Source: Rhynchospora pubera
Lineage: Eukaryota > Streptophyta > Magnoliopsida > Poales > Cyperaceae
Reading direction: 5' to 3'
NCBI GenBank assembly: GCA_028095005.1
Contig: CM051461.1
Span: forward strand, 162,598,574-162,662,573
DNA length: 64,000 nucleotides
This document shows positions 35,060 through 49,403 of the stretch, one piece after another. The translations under genes and the position numbers were made by a program. Within the stretch, counting starts at the first letter, position 1. The number at the start of each line of letters is the position of its first letter. The notes under the pieces were generated by a model that saw nothing but the letters and a program-made list of their open reading frames with translations, searched no databases and was not told where the DNA came from.

Positions 35060-36508
35060 GATGGTAAGGCGGTTCTATTTTTGGAGCCGGTGATTAATTA
35101 GGAACATTACTATTTTGTATTTTCCAAATTTAAACTTTCCTAGTTTAAAAGCTTCTTTTTCCTTACACGTTGTTTTTGGTATGTATGTATTGGTATATTG
35201 GTATTCGAGGACGCATATAAATATTATTATCAGATCAGACAAATATAAATACAACTAATTCAGATAGGGAAATAAATACGTAATTATATATTTAACAACA
35301 AAATATTTTGGTAGAAAAAGGTATGTTAAAGGTTCTCATTCTATTATTGACGATGTTATTTTCATTTAATTGGAGATGAACGATTTAGATGGAACGGAAC
35401 AAAAAAATATTAAGATCGATCTATTAACAAAATAAAATCTGAACTGGACCAAACTTGCAACATCAGGCCTAGCCCTGGAATCCCTTCTTTTCTTTTGGGC
35501 CTTGTTACAAAATAGAAGTTATTAGGCCTCCCGAATCTATTGATTGTAGCCCAAATTGATACTCCAGTCTCCATCTCATCCCGTCTAACTATTATTATGA
35601 TGATGTATTTTGGTACTCTGCTAATCCACTTTAATTCTGGGAAGTGGAACTGTGGAAGTGTACCAAGTCTAGTCTGGGCCTTATATAGGTGAGGCATAAT
35701 AAAGTATATTAAAGATTGCATAACTGTATTGGACCATTGTACAAACCTAATTCAAAGGTCTTAACTTCCGAATTATGATATTCTGGTTCTTGATCGATCT
35801 CCATTTAAGACTTGATGACAATTAGGAAAATTGACTGAAAAGACCCAAGTTCAAATGAAAACTCAGTTTTAACTGAATAAATAATTGCATACATTTAATT
35901 CCAATCATCAAACGTCGCATCACATTCACATCAACTCAATTAAATTATTAATTAACGGAAAACATAATTAATAAGGCTGAATTCACTAAAATGATGAACA
36001 TTTTAAGCAAAAAAAAAATCGAAGCCAAGTGTGAATATTTTTTTTTCTGATGACAAACATTTCCTTGGACTAATCATTACTGTGTAGGAGCCGAACATAT
36101 TATGCCAACTATTTTGGGTCAAAATTAATCCTTATTAGTCACCTCACCGTGCGCATTAACAAATATTATGGCGTCTTAATAGGTAAAACGTGCCTACCAC
36201 GTCTACCTACCCCAAACATTCCAAAAAAAAAATATTTGAGAAAAGAGATAAGAGTGGGAACCCACGAAGTGGTCACCACCATGGTTTTTCTACTTGAATA
36301 TTACAAGCACGGCCTCAACGAGATACATTAATCCCCAGGTCTCAGGCTGCTCTCCATTTGTAAGACACTTGAGACTTAGGAGTGCATGCAGTCAAATCCG
36401 GGTTATTGGATGGATGTCTTTCTAGAATGAACGGTTAATATTGCATTGCCTCAGAATACAAGAGAATGATTTGCATTACCAACTTGCATCATCTCGTAGA
36501 TGAAATAT
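35060..36508. other. Intergenic sequence, nothing assignable
   Basis: AT-rich sequence upstream of the SKP1-like gene. A minus-strand frame of 103 codons at 35410-35721 matches no family I know and lacks a promoter-like context. I treat it as chance. Confidence 0.45.
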
Positions 36509-36516
36509 ATTTTACA

Positions 36517-36728
36517 CCGTGGTCGGATCTAAAAAAAAATATTTAGGTGGGACTGAGTGCTCCAATGAATAATTTGATTGAACAGTTTCTCTTCTTATAT
36601 TCTTCAGCCCCACCTTTAAGTGTTTCAATGACAGAAAAAATTTCCTGGAACTAAAGAGGGACTCCATGGGCTCGACGGCGGTAGGTGGGGCTCTAGCCCC
36701 ACCCGCCCCGGTGGTGGATCCGCCCCTG
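36517..36728. mobile_element. Decayed hAT-like MITE
   Basis: The right end GGTGGATCCGCCCCTG is the inverted form of a common plant terminal sequence (CAGGGGCGGATCC). The left end CCGTGGTCGGATCTA retains CGGATC and part of the rest. Flanks ATTTTACA (36509-36516) and ATTTTCCC (36729-36736) agree at 6 of 8 positions. The body has a GC-rich self-complementary piece (GTGGGGCTCTAGCCCCAC). Confidence 0.4.
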
Positions 36729-36736
36729 ATTTTCCC

Positions 36737-38085
36737 ATGCTTCTTCTAAATTAATAAAAAGCTTTCATACTTTACGAAATTGCATCGATATAAGCTAAGA
36801 TCAATTAGATTGCTACGATTCATACGGCCTTACTGGTGAACAGTTTGGTTAATTGCAATTTAAAAGTTGTATAATTTCTTCAAGTAAAACTAGACTTTAT
36901 GTCGTTAATAAATAAAAAATGGTTAAAATCAATTAATTACATAATTATAAATAATCTAAATTGGAAATTTTACGTTAATTTCGTAATCAGTAATAACAAT
37001 AATCAGTGGAGCCATAAAATTTTTTAATGGAAGTCGTCACTATGTCAAGTACTGTTATCAACGTAATAATTATATTGAAAACATTAAATTATAACTTACG
37101 GGATTAACAATAAAATAACTTTCGTCTTTTTTATGGAGGTCGGGTATGATTTTTACTTTTTTTTGTAAACAAATACATATATTGTTGTAAATATTGTCGT
37201 TAGATTTTTTTTAAAAAACTATATCCACTATTCGTAACAATTATGTTTCGAAACATCATGAAGCATTTTCTAATTAATAATAGAATTATATGTGTTAATT
37301 TTCTATATAATCTATGTTCATACGATCTTTTTATTGTTGGATCTTATATGGTATCTTTTTACATTTAAATAATGTTATTGTAGCCCACTTGTTAAACATC
37401 CAGCATCAATAAAAAAAGGTCTTGTAGATTATGATCGTTAACTTGCAAAGAATTTGGTTTGCAGACAGATACCAATTTCAGAAACTTCCAGTACCAATTT
37501 TAAGTAATAGAAAATATAAAATGCCTGATCAATTATTTGTGGGATAAGTTTGCCATCTGAAATAGTGAAGTTCTGATTTCATACTACAGGGAAAACAGAT
37601 AATACCAGTTCTGCAATCAAATAAAAAAACTGTTTTCTAAATCTCAACTCTCGCGACAGGAATACATATATACACACACACTAGACAAAAACACACAAAA
37701 ATGCCTTGAACTGACAACAAATTGATTTTTTTTTTTAATATATAGATCAAGTTGGATACTGATGACTGCTCTGAATTTTTTTTAAGCAAAAATTAGCTTC
37801 GCGCTCAAGAATAGAGAGGTGGAGAAACAATGAAGAATTGACGTGCTAGTAATATTTTTACATAATTATTTAAGATCATCCCCTCCTCAGCATCATTCCA
37901 TCATCCTCTCTTCAACGTGTTTTTTTTTTTTTCATTTTCAAAATACTTGTCTAGCATACTTATTAACCATTTTCATTTATGTCTCTAATTCCTATCCAGT
38001 AAAAGTATCAAGTGTTACCCATCCTACCTCCTGTTCAGCGTCACTCACCCCTTCCCCTTCTAACATTATATATTATGATACTAAT
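36737..38085. other. Intergenic sequence, nothing assignable
   Basis: AT-rich and repetitive in composition with no clear element ends. A 92-codon frame at 37843-38121 is low-complexity and is not called. Confidence 0.45.
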
Positions 38086-38089
38086 TATC

Positions 38090-38575
38090 CCGATATATTT
38101 TTCAATTATCCCAACAAATAATACTAATTATCCTAATTATGATATTAATTGTCCTCAAAATATTCTAATTGTCTTATAAAATAATACTAATTATCCTGAA
38201 AACTATTAATTATTCTGGAAAAAATATTTGACCCGGAAAAAAGTTAATTATCATGAAAAAAAATTAATTGTCCTGAAAAAAAATATTAATTGTTGTGGAA
38301 AAAAATGTTTGACTTAGGAAAAATGTTAATTGTCCCAGAAAAAACTAGTTCTAATAGTTTCATATATTAATTGTCCTGAAAAAATATTAATCGTTCTGCA
38401 AAAAAAAAAAAACTAATTATCTCGAGAAAAAAAGCTAATTGTCCTAGTATTAGATACAATGATCATGGAAAAAATTATTCTGAAAAAAATACTAATTGTC
38501 CTGCAAAATATTACCAACTATTCTAGAAAAAAATTAATTGTTCTAAAAAAATGTTAATTGTTTTGAAAAAAATGA
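38090..38575. repeat. Degenerate minisatellite, about 20-25-bp unit
   Basis: Some 20 imperfect copies of a word like TTAATTGTCCTGAAAAAAA follow each other with variable A-run lengths (for example near 38268, 38363 and 38494). High divergence between units indicates an old array. No coding sequence. Confidence 0.75.
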
Positions 38576-39322
38576 GGTGGGGAGAAGGAGAAAAACATAG
38601 GGAAGGGATAGGGAGTTCGCTTTAGATGATAAATTTAGGGGATGAGCGACAAAATAGATAGGTAATTAGCGCTTAGTTAATTAGATTTCGAAAATAGAAG
38701 AGAAAAAATACATCATTAAGGAGGATGATGAGATGATAATTTTGGATGATCCTTATCACCCTAATTTATTTATGCCAATACTGTAATCCGTATCCTATCT
38801 TTAATTTTTATTTACTGTTGTTAATGAATTATAATTTAGAAAATATTATTTTTTAAATTTTAGAGAAAATTTGGAGTGTTATTCTTGTTTTTTAATGCAT
38901 AGAAGATAAAAGAGGCAGACATTTCAGAAACTAACACTTTGTTCGGGTGGAAGAAAATTTAGTTTTTTTTTTATGATTGACTATTTAATAGAAAGTTAAA
39001 GGCCATGGAGATTACTTTCTAAAATTTATATTTCGTAACTTCCTAAATCGAGGTGTAACAGAGGAAAATAAAGACCAACCAAATCCTATCACTCTCCAGT
39101 CATCACCGCCTCTCACTTCTAACTTATGTAAACCGAACATAGTGTAATAAGGGACTTAAAAATTGTATTGATTCATTGTTATATAGTTTAACAGAAGTAC
39201 ATTCATCTGTGTTTGACTGTTTGGACATTGCAATATATAAAAAACGAAAGTATGTTTAAACTTTTAATCTTGAATAGCTATGCTGATTTGAGATTAGGTC
39301 CACCAATATTTCTTCATCTTTT

Positions 39323-41085
39323 TGTTAGGAAATTGTCCAATTTTAATTTTGTGACTAATTACTATTAATTAATCCAATTAAAACACAAGCAACACGAGAT
39401 CTAGTACTTTAAGCAATAGACACAAAGAGAAAGAGGAGAAATCGATACCTCCCGCGAAATCGCATCCGCGGGGCTCGACCAAGGCATGGGAATCGATGGC
39501 GTGCCTTCTCCACCGTCTCCACCACGTCTCGTAACCGCCCTCGAGTCCACCAAGGAGGATTAATCACGTTCTACAAGGTACGTGCTAGCGTACCCAAAGA
39601 ACAAGCCTAATCCCTATGGTTTTCTCTCTTGCATCAATCAACAACCTTGATTTAGTGGAGATAAAATAGCTCAACACATGAGCAAAAGAGAGAAGGAGAG
39701 GGTGAAAAGTGGCGGCATCATGGGAGGAAATGAGAGGAGAGAGAAAGCTCTAGGTGGAGGCTCTCATAAGTGGTCCTTATATAGAGCACAAAACCTAATT
39801 GACCTCTTGCATAATTACAACTATGCCATCCCACCTACCACCATAAATGGCTGCCACGAAATGGGCATTTATGGGCCATTTAACCCCTTCATTTGGACCA
39901 TTAATTCATATAATTAAGGTCCCTCAACTTTGCTCTTTAATTGGGCTATATATTTGCTATTTAAATAACGGCCCAATTAATCAATATAACCATTTATATT
40001 AATAAGTATTGAACTAAATTAATTATTAACTCATTAATAAATGTTTTAGGATTAGTTAATGCATTAATTTATTTCTATATGATCCATTGACTTAATTAAT
40101 TATAACGGTTCGCAATGGTATATAATTAATTAATTAATCTTATCATATTTTCACAGAACTTACTGCTGTGAATAAATAAATAATGCACTGTGTGATTAAT
40201 GTCCTATTTGTGTGACCCTTTGAGGATTTATGCTATGTTGGCCATGGAATTAAATCGTTATTTGATTCCAATAATCATAAGTGGTATCTAGCAACACGTT
40301 ATGATTCCCAATTCGCATAAATAGTGTACTGCTACAATATTTCAATCCTGCATAAGAGAATAAATATGTTTCTCTATTTTGATTCTTATGTCTCACGATA
40401 TCATCGTATAATCCAAGATAGGAATGTGTCATTCTTGCAGATTATACGTTTCTTGATCTAGAGTTGATCGCCTAGTTGCGCGCATACGATCCAACTCCAT
40501 CAAGGGGCCCAAACAGATATCGTCACTCACTAAGTGAATTAATGAGGGACATACGGTTTTCTTGATGATTAGCTTTTCCCCGCACAATTCAAGAGAACGT
40601 AAATCAAGTCCGTATAGCAGCCCTTAACGGGAATCAGCGGTAGACGAGATTTATAGAACCTATCCTCATGTGGAAAAGATAATCATCTCAAACTTAGAAC
40701 CAAAATCATAACGAAATAAACAATGACACATAACACAATCCATATGTTTATTTCGATGGGTCAAGTCCTGTGCTATGTTCCATAACATACACATATGCAA
40801 TTAAGTTGGTAACTCTTTACCTATGATTTGTAGAACTTAATCATCACTTAACTTGCATACTAATCTTATATGATAATTAATGTTCCTTGTTAATTATCAA
40901 GATTATGGACCGTTTAGATTTATTATTGTCATTCTAAAGAATGATCCACAGAGATCTACAATTCAGATCCTCAACCTGAATGATCTGTCAATAATAAACC
41001 TAGGAACAGATGATAATATATCATCCAAAACATAAACTAATATTTAATTCATTAAATTATTGACTTCTAGGACATAACTCCAACA
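39323..41085 (-). repeat. 3' LTR of the copia element
   Basis: This copy starts TGTTAGGAAATTG and ends CATAACTCCAACA on the + strand, with the terminal TG...CA of LTRs. The length equals that of the partner at 47231-48993. The frames of 60-79 codons inside it are shared by both copies and carry no domain. Confidence 0.95.
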
Positions 41086-41096
41086 ATCTCCCACTT
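41086..41096 (-). other. Polypurine tract of the copia element
   Basis: On the minus strand AAGTGGGAGAT directly precedes the 3' LTR start TGTTGGAG. This is the usual plus-strand primer form in plant copia elements. Confidence 0.85.
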
Positions 41097-41399
41097 GGCC
41101 TAGAGTCAATCAGTAGTGACTTCTAGCCAATGAAGAATTAAGAACAATGTCATATATCTACATATATACATGTCTCGGACCTCAAAAGAAAATAATACGC
41201 TTAAAGCTAGTTACTCATACGTCCATCACGTATGGATGCATAACTGCATCTTGTATACTGCTCAAGGTAGAGGTCATGCTGGAGTGTTCGCTGTGTTCGC
41301 GAACCTATCCAAATTTATTCGAACCTATATACATATACTACTATATATATATTCTTGATCATCATCATATGATATCAAGTGATATCGTTATAGATCATA

Positions 41400-44300
41400 T
41401 TTGAATCTCCAATGTAACATTGGGTTCTTTAGGAGTAAGTTGTGGTTCGAGATGCATAGAACCATAATAACTCGACTAAGAACTCGATCCCAAATAAACT
41501 TCTTTTATTGCTTCACAAGTTGCTATGTATTTTGTTTTGGTGACGGAAACGGTTGTAATATTCTATTTAGAACACTTTCTAAACTTACAACACCACCTTT
41601 AAGCAAAATATGTAGCTCAATTGTGATTATATCAATCTTTTGAAAAACTTTTATTAGTGTAACAACTTGCACGAGATTTCTTTCATCTTAGGAGATGAAA
41701 CATTGTATCACTCTTTCTCATAAGGTACTCGAGGATATCCTTGACTATCGTCCAAATGTGTCTCTCTTGTATCCATTTGACAACTGTTTGTCATATCCTT
41801 TGGATACTACACATTGGGGCATATGCATAAATATGGCGTACAAAATGAAACTCATAATGAAAGAATGCTTGAACTATTTCATGCACTTTCTTGAATTGAG
41901 TTGCAATAGACCGAGTTAAACACTCAAGTCATGCCATGTGACGTACAGTTAGACATCCTTTCTTGGAGTGTAACTTTCATGTTTCTAGAACACTTCGTCA
42001 ATATATGCATATTTGCTCAAACCTAACATCCATCATAATCTATCTTCATAGATTTGTTTCCTAGGATCAGGTGATTTCGCCCAAGTTCTCATTTGAGAAA
42101 GCATTCTCCAAAGAGATCTCGACAATATTCATTTTCTTAATGTTATTCCCAATTTAATGAATTGTTATCATGAACAATACAAGTAATACAATTATGCTCC
42201 CACTGAATATCTTGTATATACAAGATACTTTTGACGAAGTTCAACTCCTTGACTTCATTGTCAAAACTTTTATTCCAATCTCCACAACACTTGCTTTAAT
42301 CCATTAATGGATCATTGAAGCATGCGTATGTTTTTAGCAATACATAAACCTCGATTTGTGTCAAATGCACAACATCTTCCTTCATTCATACGAAGAAGGC
42401 AGTTTTATGTGTTTTTCCATATATCGACATATATGAAATACAACTATTGCTAGAATGATCTTTATTGACTTATACATAGCCACAAGCAAGAAGTTGTGCT
42501 TTGTACGTAGTCAACTAGTCATCGACTTAGACATAGCTACAAGCGAGAAGCCGCGCTTTGTACATAGTCGATTTGTTATCCATGTCGATCTTTCCTTTTT
42601 AAGATCTAAACGTTCTTGATGGATCGCTCCTTCATGAACATCAACCAAGGTCTATACCTTGTTGTTATACATGGATTGCTCTTTAAAGATCATATGAATT
42701 CAAAACATATATGTGGAATCAGATCATTCCATCGTTTCTTTGTTTATCAACGGATTCTCATATGCTAAGTACGAGAATGTTGTGACAACCTATGCACCAA
42801 AACGGCTTAGGAAATCAACTCTCGTTGATCTTTTGTAGGATTGGTACTTGAGGTTCATGAACTTCTTCCACAACGATTTGTTGAATGAGTTCTTGACTCC
42901 TCATATATTTCATGAGTTTCTCAAACATCATCAACTCGTGAGATGGTTGAGTCCTCATTAGAACGAGCATACTATTAAACTTCTTTCAAAACAACTTGTG
43001 AATGAAGTTTCGCTCAACTCTCACTAAGTACCATGTATGGAGTGACAAGTTTCCCATAAGAGTACTTCTTGTAGTGACGCATAAACTTATTTTAATGCTC
43101 ACTTTACTCCCACTACTTCTTCTTGAGAATTTCAATTCATCAAGACTACATTATGATTAGCAACAACTACTTTGTTCTTATCATATTTGTGGAAGTAGTG
43201 CCTTTTAATATAAAGCATCCTACAAATATATAGTGTCTTATTTGGTTTAAGCTTACAAGTCCACAATACTTGAAATAAGCTTCTCAACACCAAATCTCGA
43301 GAAGTATTATACTTAGAGATCAAAATCTCCTAAGATATCTTCTTCAATAGACTTCGATGGAACATTATTCAGTGTAAACAATATTGTCCTCAAACATAAT
43401 TCCCTAATACGAGTCGAATAAGTCAATTTGATTTATTACCGATCGAACTATACTAAATATTGTTCGATACCTCCATTCTTGGACATATTATTCCTCATAG
43501 AGCGAGTTATGAAACTACTTTCATACTCTTTAGATAATACTTCAAATCATATGACTTAACTACTTATTTGCCACGATTATTTGTAAGACTTCCATTTTTC
43601 TTGAACGGTCTTTTAAACTTCACTCTTGAACTCCTTTGAACTAGTCAAAAGGTTCATACTTATACCTTATCAAATAGATATGTTAATATCTACAATGATC
43701 GTTGGTTAAGTAGTAAAGTATCAACAACCTTTCATTACACAAGTACTTATAGGTCTTTATACATCGATATGTATAAGTCCTAATTAATTCACTTGTCCTT
43801 AAACCTTCATAGGTTAAAGGCGCTTTTGTCATTTAATAAACATGATTCGCATATCAACCGATTTGAAATCGAATTGAATTACGAGCTCTACGTTACGGAG
43901 ACTCTCGTAATGCGATTCTTGTTTATGTATGTGACTAAGCGGTTATATATAACATGAAAGTCAAATACTTTATGTCAAGTCTTAGCATCCTATTTGTCAT
44001 TCAAAACTTGCTTATCTATTTCAAGCAAATTCAATCAAGATGCATGAAAACATATAAACAAATCCAGAATAAAAGAACTTGTCTTTTATTAAACATAATC
44101 ATCCATTTCATCGAATATGAAGTGGAAATGTTTTGAGAAGTTAGGATTAAGGTATGCAACCTTCAATTCCTAAACAAACTCTTAATAAAGATAACTCTAC
44201 GTATTCAATGGTAATGACTTAGACGAACAAGTCATTGCCTATACGGAGTTTACTTTACATCTCTCAAACATTCTCTTATTCTTCATTGCTAACACATTTC

Positions 44301-46500
44301 GTCAAATGCGAGCATATGAACTAGTATCAAGTTACTAGTGTAAATTAGAGATAGTGAGATAATTTGAACGACAAATACACTTTAGGATTAAAGCATTACA
44401 ATCATGGTATTTCGGACAACCTTTCAAAATGCCTCCAATAAACGGCAAATGAAACATCTCATGTGATACATAATCACAATCAAGAGTCTCGAAATTTCAA
44501 CTCATACCTTGGCGAAGTATTTCTTGAATACTAAACCAATTACCTTTTTGCATCAACAAGTGTGCGAAGAAGGTAACATTATATCCTTTATAATTTCAAA
44601 GAGATCGTATGACAATATCAATAATCCTTGATATCGGAGATCAATATCTCTAGTTATCAATTAGCTACTTAAATCTTTCGATTTGTAAGCCAATGAAACG
44701 TTCATGTATCCTTTTATAAAAGAAGAATCTCTTTGTCAACTCATACTCTTTTATACTCGATCATAAATGATGGAGTTAATATCTACTTTCTCCAAGAACA
44801 CTTTCTTGAGTAAGTGGATAAGAGCGTACGAGTTAAATCTAGTCCATATGAATTCTCTAATTCAAAGGTCTAGAAATTTCAAATGAGGATATTAGCCATA
44901 CGCTTTATTGAATAACTTTTCGCCAAAAGTCAATCAATCATCGCGTTGCTACGTTCGGGTAGTTTGAGGAAAGTTTTGGGAATTGACATACTCAAATTTC
45001 TTTTCACTAAGATCGTGTCTTAGGAAGCGGTATTACTTCTTTAAGTAAATACTTTTAGAAACGAGTTTGTTAATTTTTCAAAGATTGATCGCAACAAAAT
45101 CAACAACTTTAACATCTATAACAAAATCAATTTAAGGTCATTTAGTTTATGCAATTGTTTTATTTATAACAAATAAAACTCCCACTACATTTATTTAATG
45201 TCCCAAATATAGTAGGTTTTTCAAGATCCCGGTTTTCATCAAGTAGAGCCTGCTATGGCACGTCACCCTACTTAATTAGACAAGGTAGGTTCTCCAACCA
45301 ATCATATCGTTCCATATGATTCTTGGTTTGTGAATATCTAAGTATATTTACAAACTTCGCCCCGATGTCCAAACTCTAGTTGGGTCCATCGAAAAGTAAC
45401 CTCTCACTATTTGCTCCTTGCAAATCTTAGCTATTTGCACCCCGACTACCGAATTGGCAACCATGACGTCCGCTTGGGCGGACCGCGCCATGAGTGACAA
45501 TCGGCGTGAAGGGGATAGAGAGAAGGAGGGCGATTTCACTTAATCGAGTTTTAGTTGGGACTATCAATCATATGACACTTGTTTGGTGGTCGTGTAAGCA
45601 TACACCCATACCTAGCCTATGACAATTCATAGCAATCACAAGCAATCACATATAAGCATCTCATAGTTGTGGGTTTGTATGGCTCCCGCTTGCATAAGTT
45701 TCGCCACATCGTCCATGGAGCAAAACTAATCTAATCCTTGTCCCTCCCACTAAATTCTATAAGGATCTAAATCCTATATAAAATAAAGGTACAAAATACA
45801 TGTGAAAATATCCTATTCCCATCCTAACCTTAGGGGCATGCAAGCCTCACAAGTTACATAAAAAATTAATCAACAAATTAATTAATTAATGGCACCAAAG
45901 GCCGCATTACAAACATTCACACATGCATTCAAATACAACCACAAGGCATTGAGTCTTGAGCCATACTAAACCCACTATCCACCTACAAAACAAAGTTAGC
46001 ACATACAAGCACTTTGTTTCCAATTAACGATTTTCAAGCATCTTTGCGATTTATTTGCCATAAGTAAATTCCGTGTACAAATTCTCAATTTTAAACAACA
46101 AAACTTGTTTAAATTTATTTAGAAAGTTCTTTCAACATCCCATAACTGAAAGGAGATCAAACAAGGAGTTTTCTAATTGTTTTCAACTAATTTGAATACT
46201 TAGAAAAACAGTAATTTATTAAAAAACGTAACTAATGGAATCCAATAAAAACAAAGGTTTTAGGTCTCCAAAAATTCTCAAATAAATTACTTAAGCTCCT
46301 TATCATAATTGTGATTACCAGTAAAAATTTCAAGAAGAGATCTTAAACAATCTGGGAGAATCAAAAATGACAAATCTCTTACAAGTGCACGAAACACCGT
46401 TATGAGATTTTCAGCTTATCCTCTCAACCATTTGGTCTGTAAGACCACCTTCTATCCAGTTTTTATATATACAATATACACAGAAAAACTAGTTTAGACT
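41400..46500 (-). pseudogene. Decayed copia pol (integrase/RT/RNase H traces)
   Basis: Minus-strand fragments in shifting frames recall copia Pol. Examples are KYIATCEAIKEVYL (about 41533-41492, RNase H region), WTIVKDILEYLMRK (about 41752-41700), ENAFSNENLGEIT (about 42108-42068, corresponding to the FxMKDLGE segment) and ILAIVVFH followed by TAFF and MKEDV (about 42460-42370, corresponding to RILLAIAAFH and KTAFLNG). Their order agrees with a minus-strand element. No frame exceeds about 65 codons on the minus strand, so no functional protein is possible. The gag side (45-47 kb) is not recognisable. Confidence 0.7.
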
Positions 46501-47217
46501 ATAGGCTAGCTATCCATGAAAAGAAAAACACCAAGTTCAGTTCAAAAAGTTCGAGTTACATACTAAACAATCAACAAATTCTGTACTGGAATAGACTGTC
46601 GATCGAAATGTTTTAACCTAGTTGAAGGTCCAAACTTCCACGAAAAATTATGAAATTAATTTTCCTGGAATCCTAACTCAAAAAAGAACAACTCCATTTA
46701 AACAGAATTTTTAAAGGAGTTCTCAGTTGGTACAGTTTATTAGAACAATCGATTTGCTCAATAAACTGGATCTGACAAGATCTTCCTTTTCATACTTGAA
46801 AACCCACAAATTAATCTGAGTCATGCAACATTTTACACATGCTCAGAAAGAGCTTCAAGTCCTCTTTAAATCTAGCCATAGAACACTGGTACTTATATTC
46901 AAAATATAAATCTTTCAAGCCATTCAAACAGGACAGTGCGAGCAGAAACTGGTTCTGCGCACTGTCGCCGTTTTATTCACAATAAATCTATACTAATTCA
47001 GAAAAATGTGAATCCAACGCTAAAAGAATCACAAACCACAGATCTACAACTTTCATGTAGATGGAAAAAACTTCCAGAGAACTTATCAAGTCGAAAAACG
47101 CGAAACAATACAGAAAATACCATTTCCAGACAGCAAACAAACGCATCATCTCTACTAATCCGTTAATTAGCCAATTTCTCTTAATTAAGTGTCAAAATAG
47201 CTTAAGTACGACCATGT

Positions 47218-47229
47218 GCTCTGATACCA
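47218..47229 (-). other. Primer-binding site (initiator Met-tRNA type)
   Basis: TGGTATCAGAGC reads on the minus strand one base inside the 5' LTR. It is the classic copia primer-binding sequence complementary to the 3' end of initiator Met-tRNA. It fixes the element orientation. Confidence 0.92.
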
Positions 47230-47230
47230 C

Positions 47231-48993
47231 TGTTAGGAAATTGCCCAATTTTAATTTTGTGACTAATTACTATTAATTAATCCAATTAAAACACAAGCAA
47301 CACGAGATCTAGTACTTTAAGCAATAGACACAAAGAGAAAGAGGAGAAATCGATACCTCCCGCGAAATCGCATCCGCGGGGCTCGACCAAGGCATGGGAA
47401 TCGATGGCGTGCCTTCTCCACCGTCTCCACCACGTCTCGTAACCGCCCTCGAGTCCACCAAGGAGGATTAATCACGTTCTACAAGGTACGTGCTAGCGTA
47501 CCCAAAGAACAAGCCTAATCCCTATGGTTTTCTCTCTTGCATCAATCAACAACCTTGATTTAGTGGAGAGAAAATAGCTCAACACATGAGCAAAAGAGAG
47601 AAGGAGAGGGTGAAAAGTGGCGGCCTCATGGGAGGAAATGAGAGGAGAGAGAAAGCTCTAGGTGGAGGCTCTCATAAGTGGTCCTTATATAGAGCACAAA
47701 ACCTAATTGACCTCTTGCATAATTACAACTATGCCATCCCACCTACCACCATAAATGGCTGCCACGAAATGGGCCTTTATGGGCCATTTAACCCCTTCAT
47801 TTGGACCGTTAATTCATATAATTAAGGTCCCTCAACTTTGCTCTTTAATTGGGCTATATATTTGCTATTTAAATAACGGCCCAATTAATCAATATAACCA
47901 TTTATATTAATAAGTGTTGAACTAAATTAATTATTAACTCATTAATAATTGTTTTAGGATTAGTTAATGCATTAATTTATTTCTATATGATCCATTGACT
48001 TAATTAATTATAACGGTTCGCAACGGTATATAATTAATTAATCAATCTTATCATATTTCCACAGAACTTACTGCTGTGAATAAATAAATAATGCACTGTG
48101 TGATTAATGTCCTATTTGTGTGACCCTTTGAGGATTTATGCTATGTTGGCCATGGAATTAAATCGTTATTTGATTCCAATAATCATAAGTGGTATCTAGC
48201 AACACGTTATGATTCCCAATTCGCATAAATAGTGTACTGCTACAATATTTCAATCCTGCATAAGAGAATAAATATGTTTCTCTATTTTGATTCTTATGTC
48301 TCACGATATCATCGTATAATCCAAGATAGGAATGTGTCATTCTTGCAGATTATACGTTTCTTGATCTAGAGTTGATCGCCTAGTTGCGCGCATACGATCC
48401 AACTCCATCAAGGGGCCCAAACAGATATCGTCACTCACTAAGTGAATTAATGAGGGACATACGGTTTTCTTGATGATTAGCTTTTCCCCGCACAATTCAA
48501 GAGAACGTAAATCAAGTCCGTATAGCAGTCCTTAACGGGAATCAGCGGTAGACGAGATTTATAGAACCTATCCTCATGTGGAAAAGATAATCATCTCAAA
48601 CTTAGAACCAAAATCATAACGAAATAAACAATGACACATAACACAATCCATATGTTTATTTCGATGGGTCAAGTCCTGTGCTATGTTCCATAACATATAC
48701 ATATGCAATTAAGTTGGTAACTCTTTACCTATGATTTGTAGAACTTAATCATCACTTAACTTGCATACTAATCTTATATGATAATTAATGTTCCTTGTTA
48801 ATTATCAAGATTATGGACCGTTTAGATTTATTATTGTCATTCTAAAGAATGATCCACAGAGATCTACAATTCAGATCCTCAACCTGAATGATCTGTCAAT
48901 AATAAACCTAGGAACAGATGATAATATATCATCCAAAACATAAACTAATATTTAATTCATTAAATTATTGACTTTTAGGACATAACTCCAACA
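47231..48993 (-). repeat. 5' LTR of the copia element
   Basis: The partner of 39323-41085, 1763 bp, with about 13 substitutions and no net length change. It lies next to the primer-binding site, so it is the 5' LTR of a minus-strand element. After it, CTTTT repeats the target site. Confidence 0.95.
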
Positions 48994-48998
48994 CTTTT

Positions 48999-49388
48999 AG
49001 TATTAGGTTGGATGTTGGATTCAGTCAAATGCCTCATTTTATTAACACTTAATTAGGTTGTTGAGCGTGCATATTGGTGAAGCAAACACTTAGCTAGCTA
49101 GATTAAAGAGTGCATCTAATTAATGATGATGTGCACAGGCTATTAATAATGATGTGCGCGAGCCATATGTTTTTTTTAAAATTAATAATGATATGCCCGA
49201 GCCATAAGAGTTCAGTTGGAACAAAATAAAGATTTAATTTGTAACTTGTATTGGAAAGGATGAAATCAATTCATCGCAAAGATATCGGTAACATCTGAAA
49301 ATATAATTAAAGCTAGAGGAAAAAAAAAGAAACCATAGAATGTTACCATATTGATTATATTATATATGAATATTGTGATAGACTTTTC
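48999..49388. other. Intergenic sequence, nothing assignable
   Basis: AT-rich flank of the copia element. Two related phrases around 'taatgatgtgc' near 49122 and 49150 form a short local duplication. No gene seen. Confidence 0.5.
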
Positions 49389-49403
49389 AAACTAAGTGAT
49401 TGG

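Larger units (their letters stand above)
39323..48993 (-). mobile_element. Complete Ty1/copia LTR retrotransposon, pol decayed
   Basis: The 9671-bp element is flanked by the 5-bp TSD CTTTT (39318-39322 and 48994-48998). The LTRs are 1763 bp each. A primer-binding site matching initiator-Met tRNA lies inside the right LTR and a polypurine tract inside the left LTR, so the element reads on the minus strand. Copia-type RT and RNase H traces remain but with many frameshifts and stops. LTR identity is about 99.3% (some 13 differences). Near-identical LTRs with a ruined interior suggest a non-autonomous lineage moved by proteins supplied in trans. Confidence 0.95.

Noticed and set aside
37843..38121. 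92-codon frame at 37.8 kb
   Set aside because: Low-complexity, overlaps the start of a minisatellite, no homology I recognise.
39678..39917. 79-codon frame repeated at 47586-47825
   Set aside because: It is in both LTRs of the copia element, so duplication reflects the LTR pair and not gene conservation.
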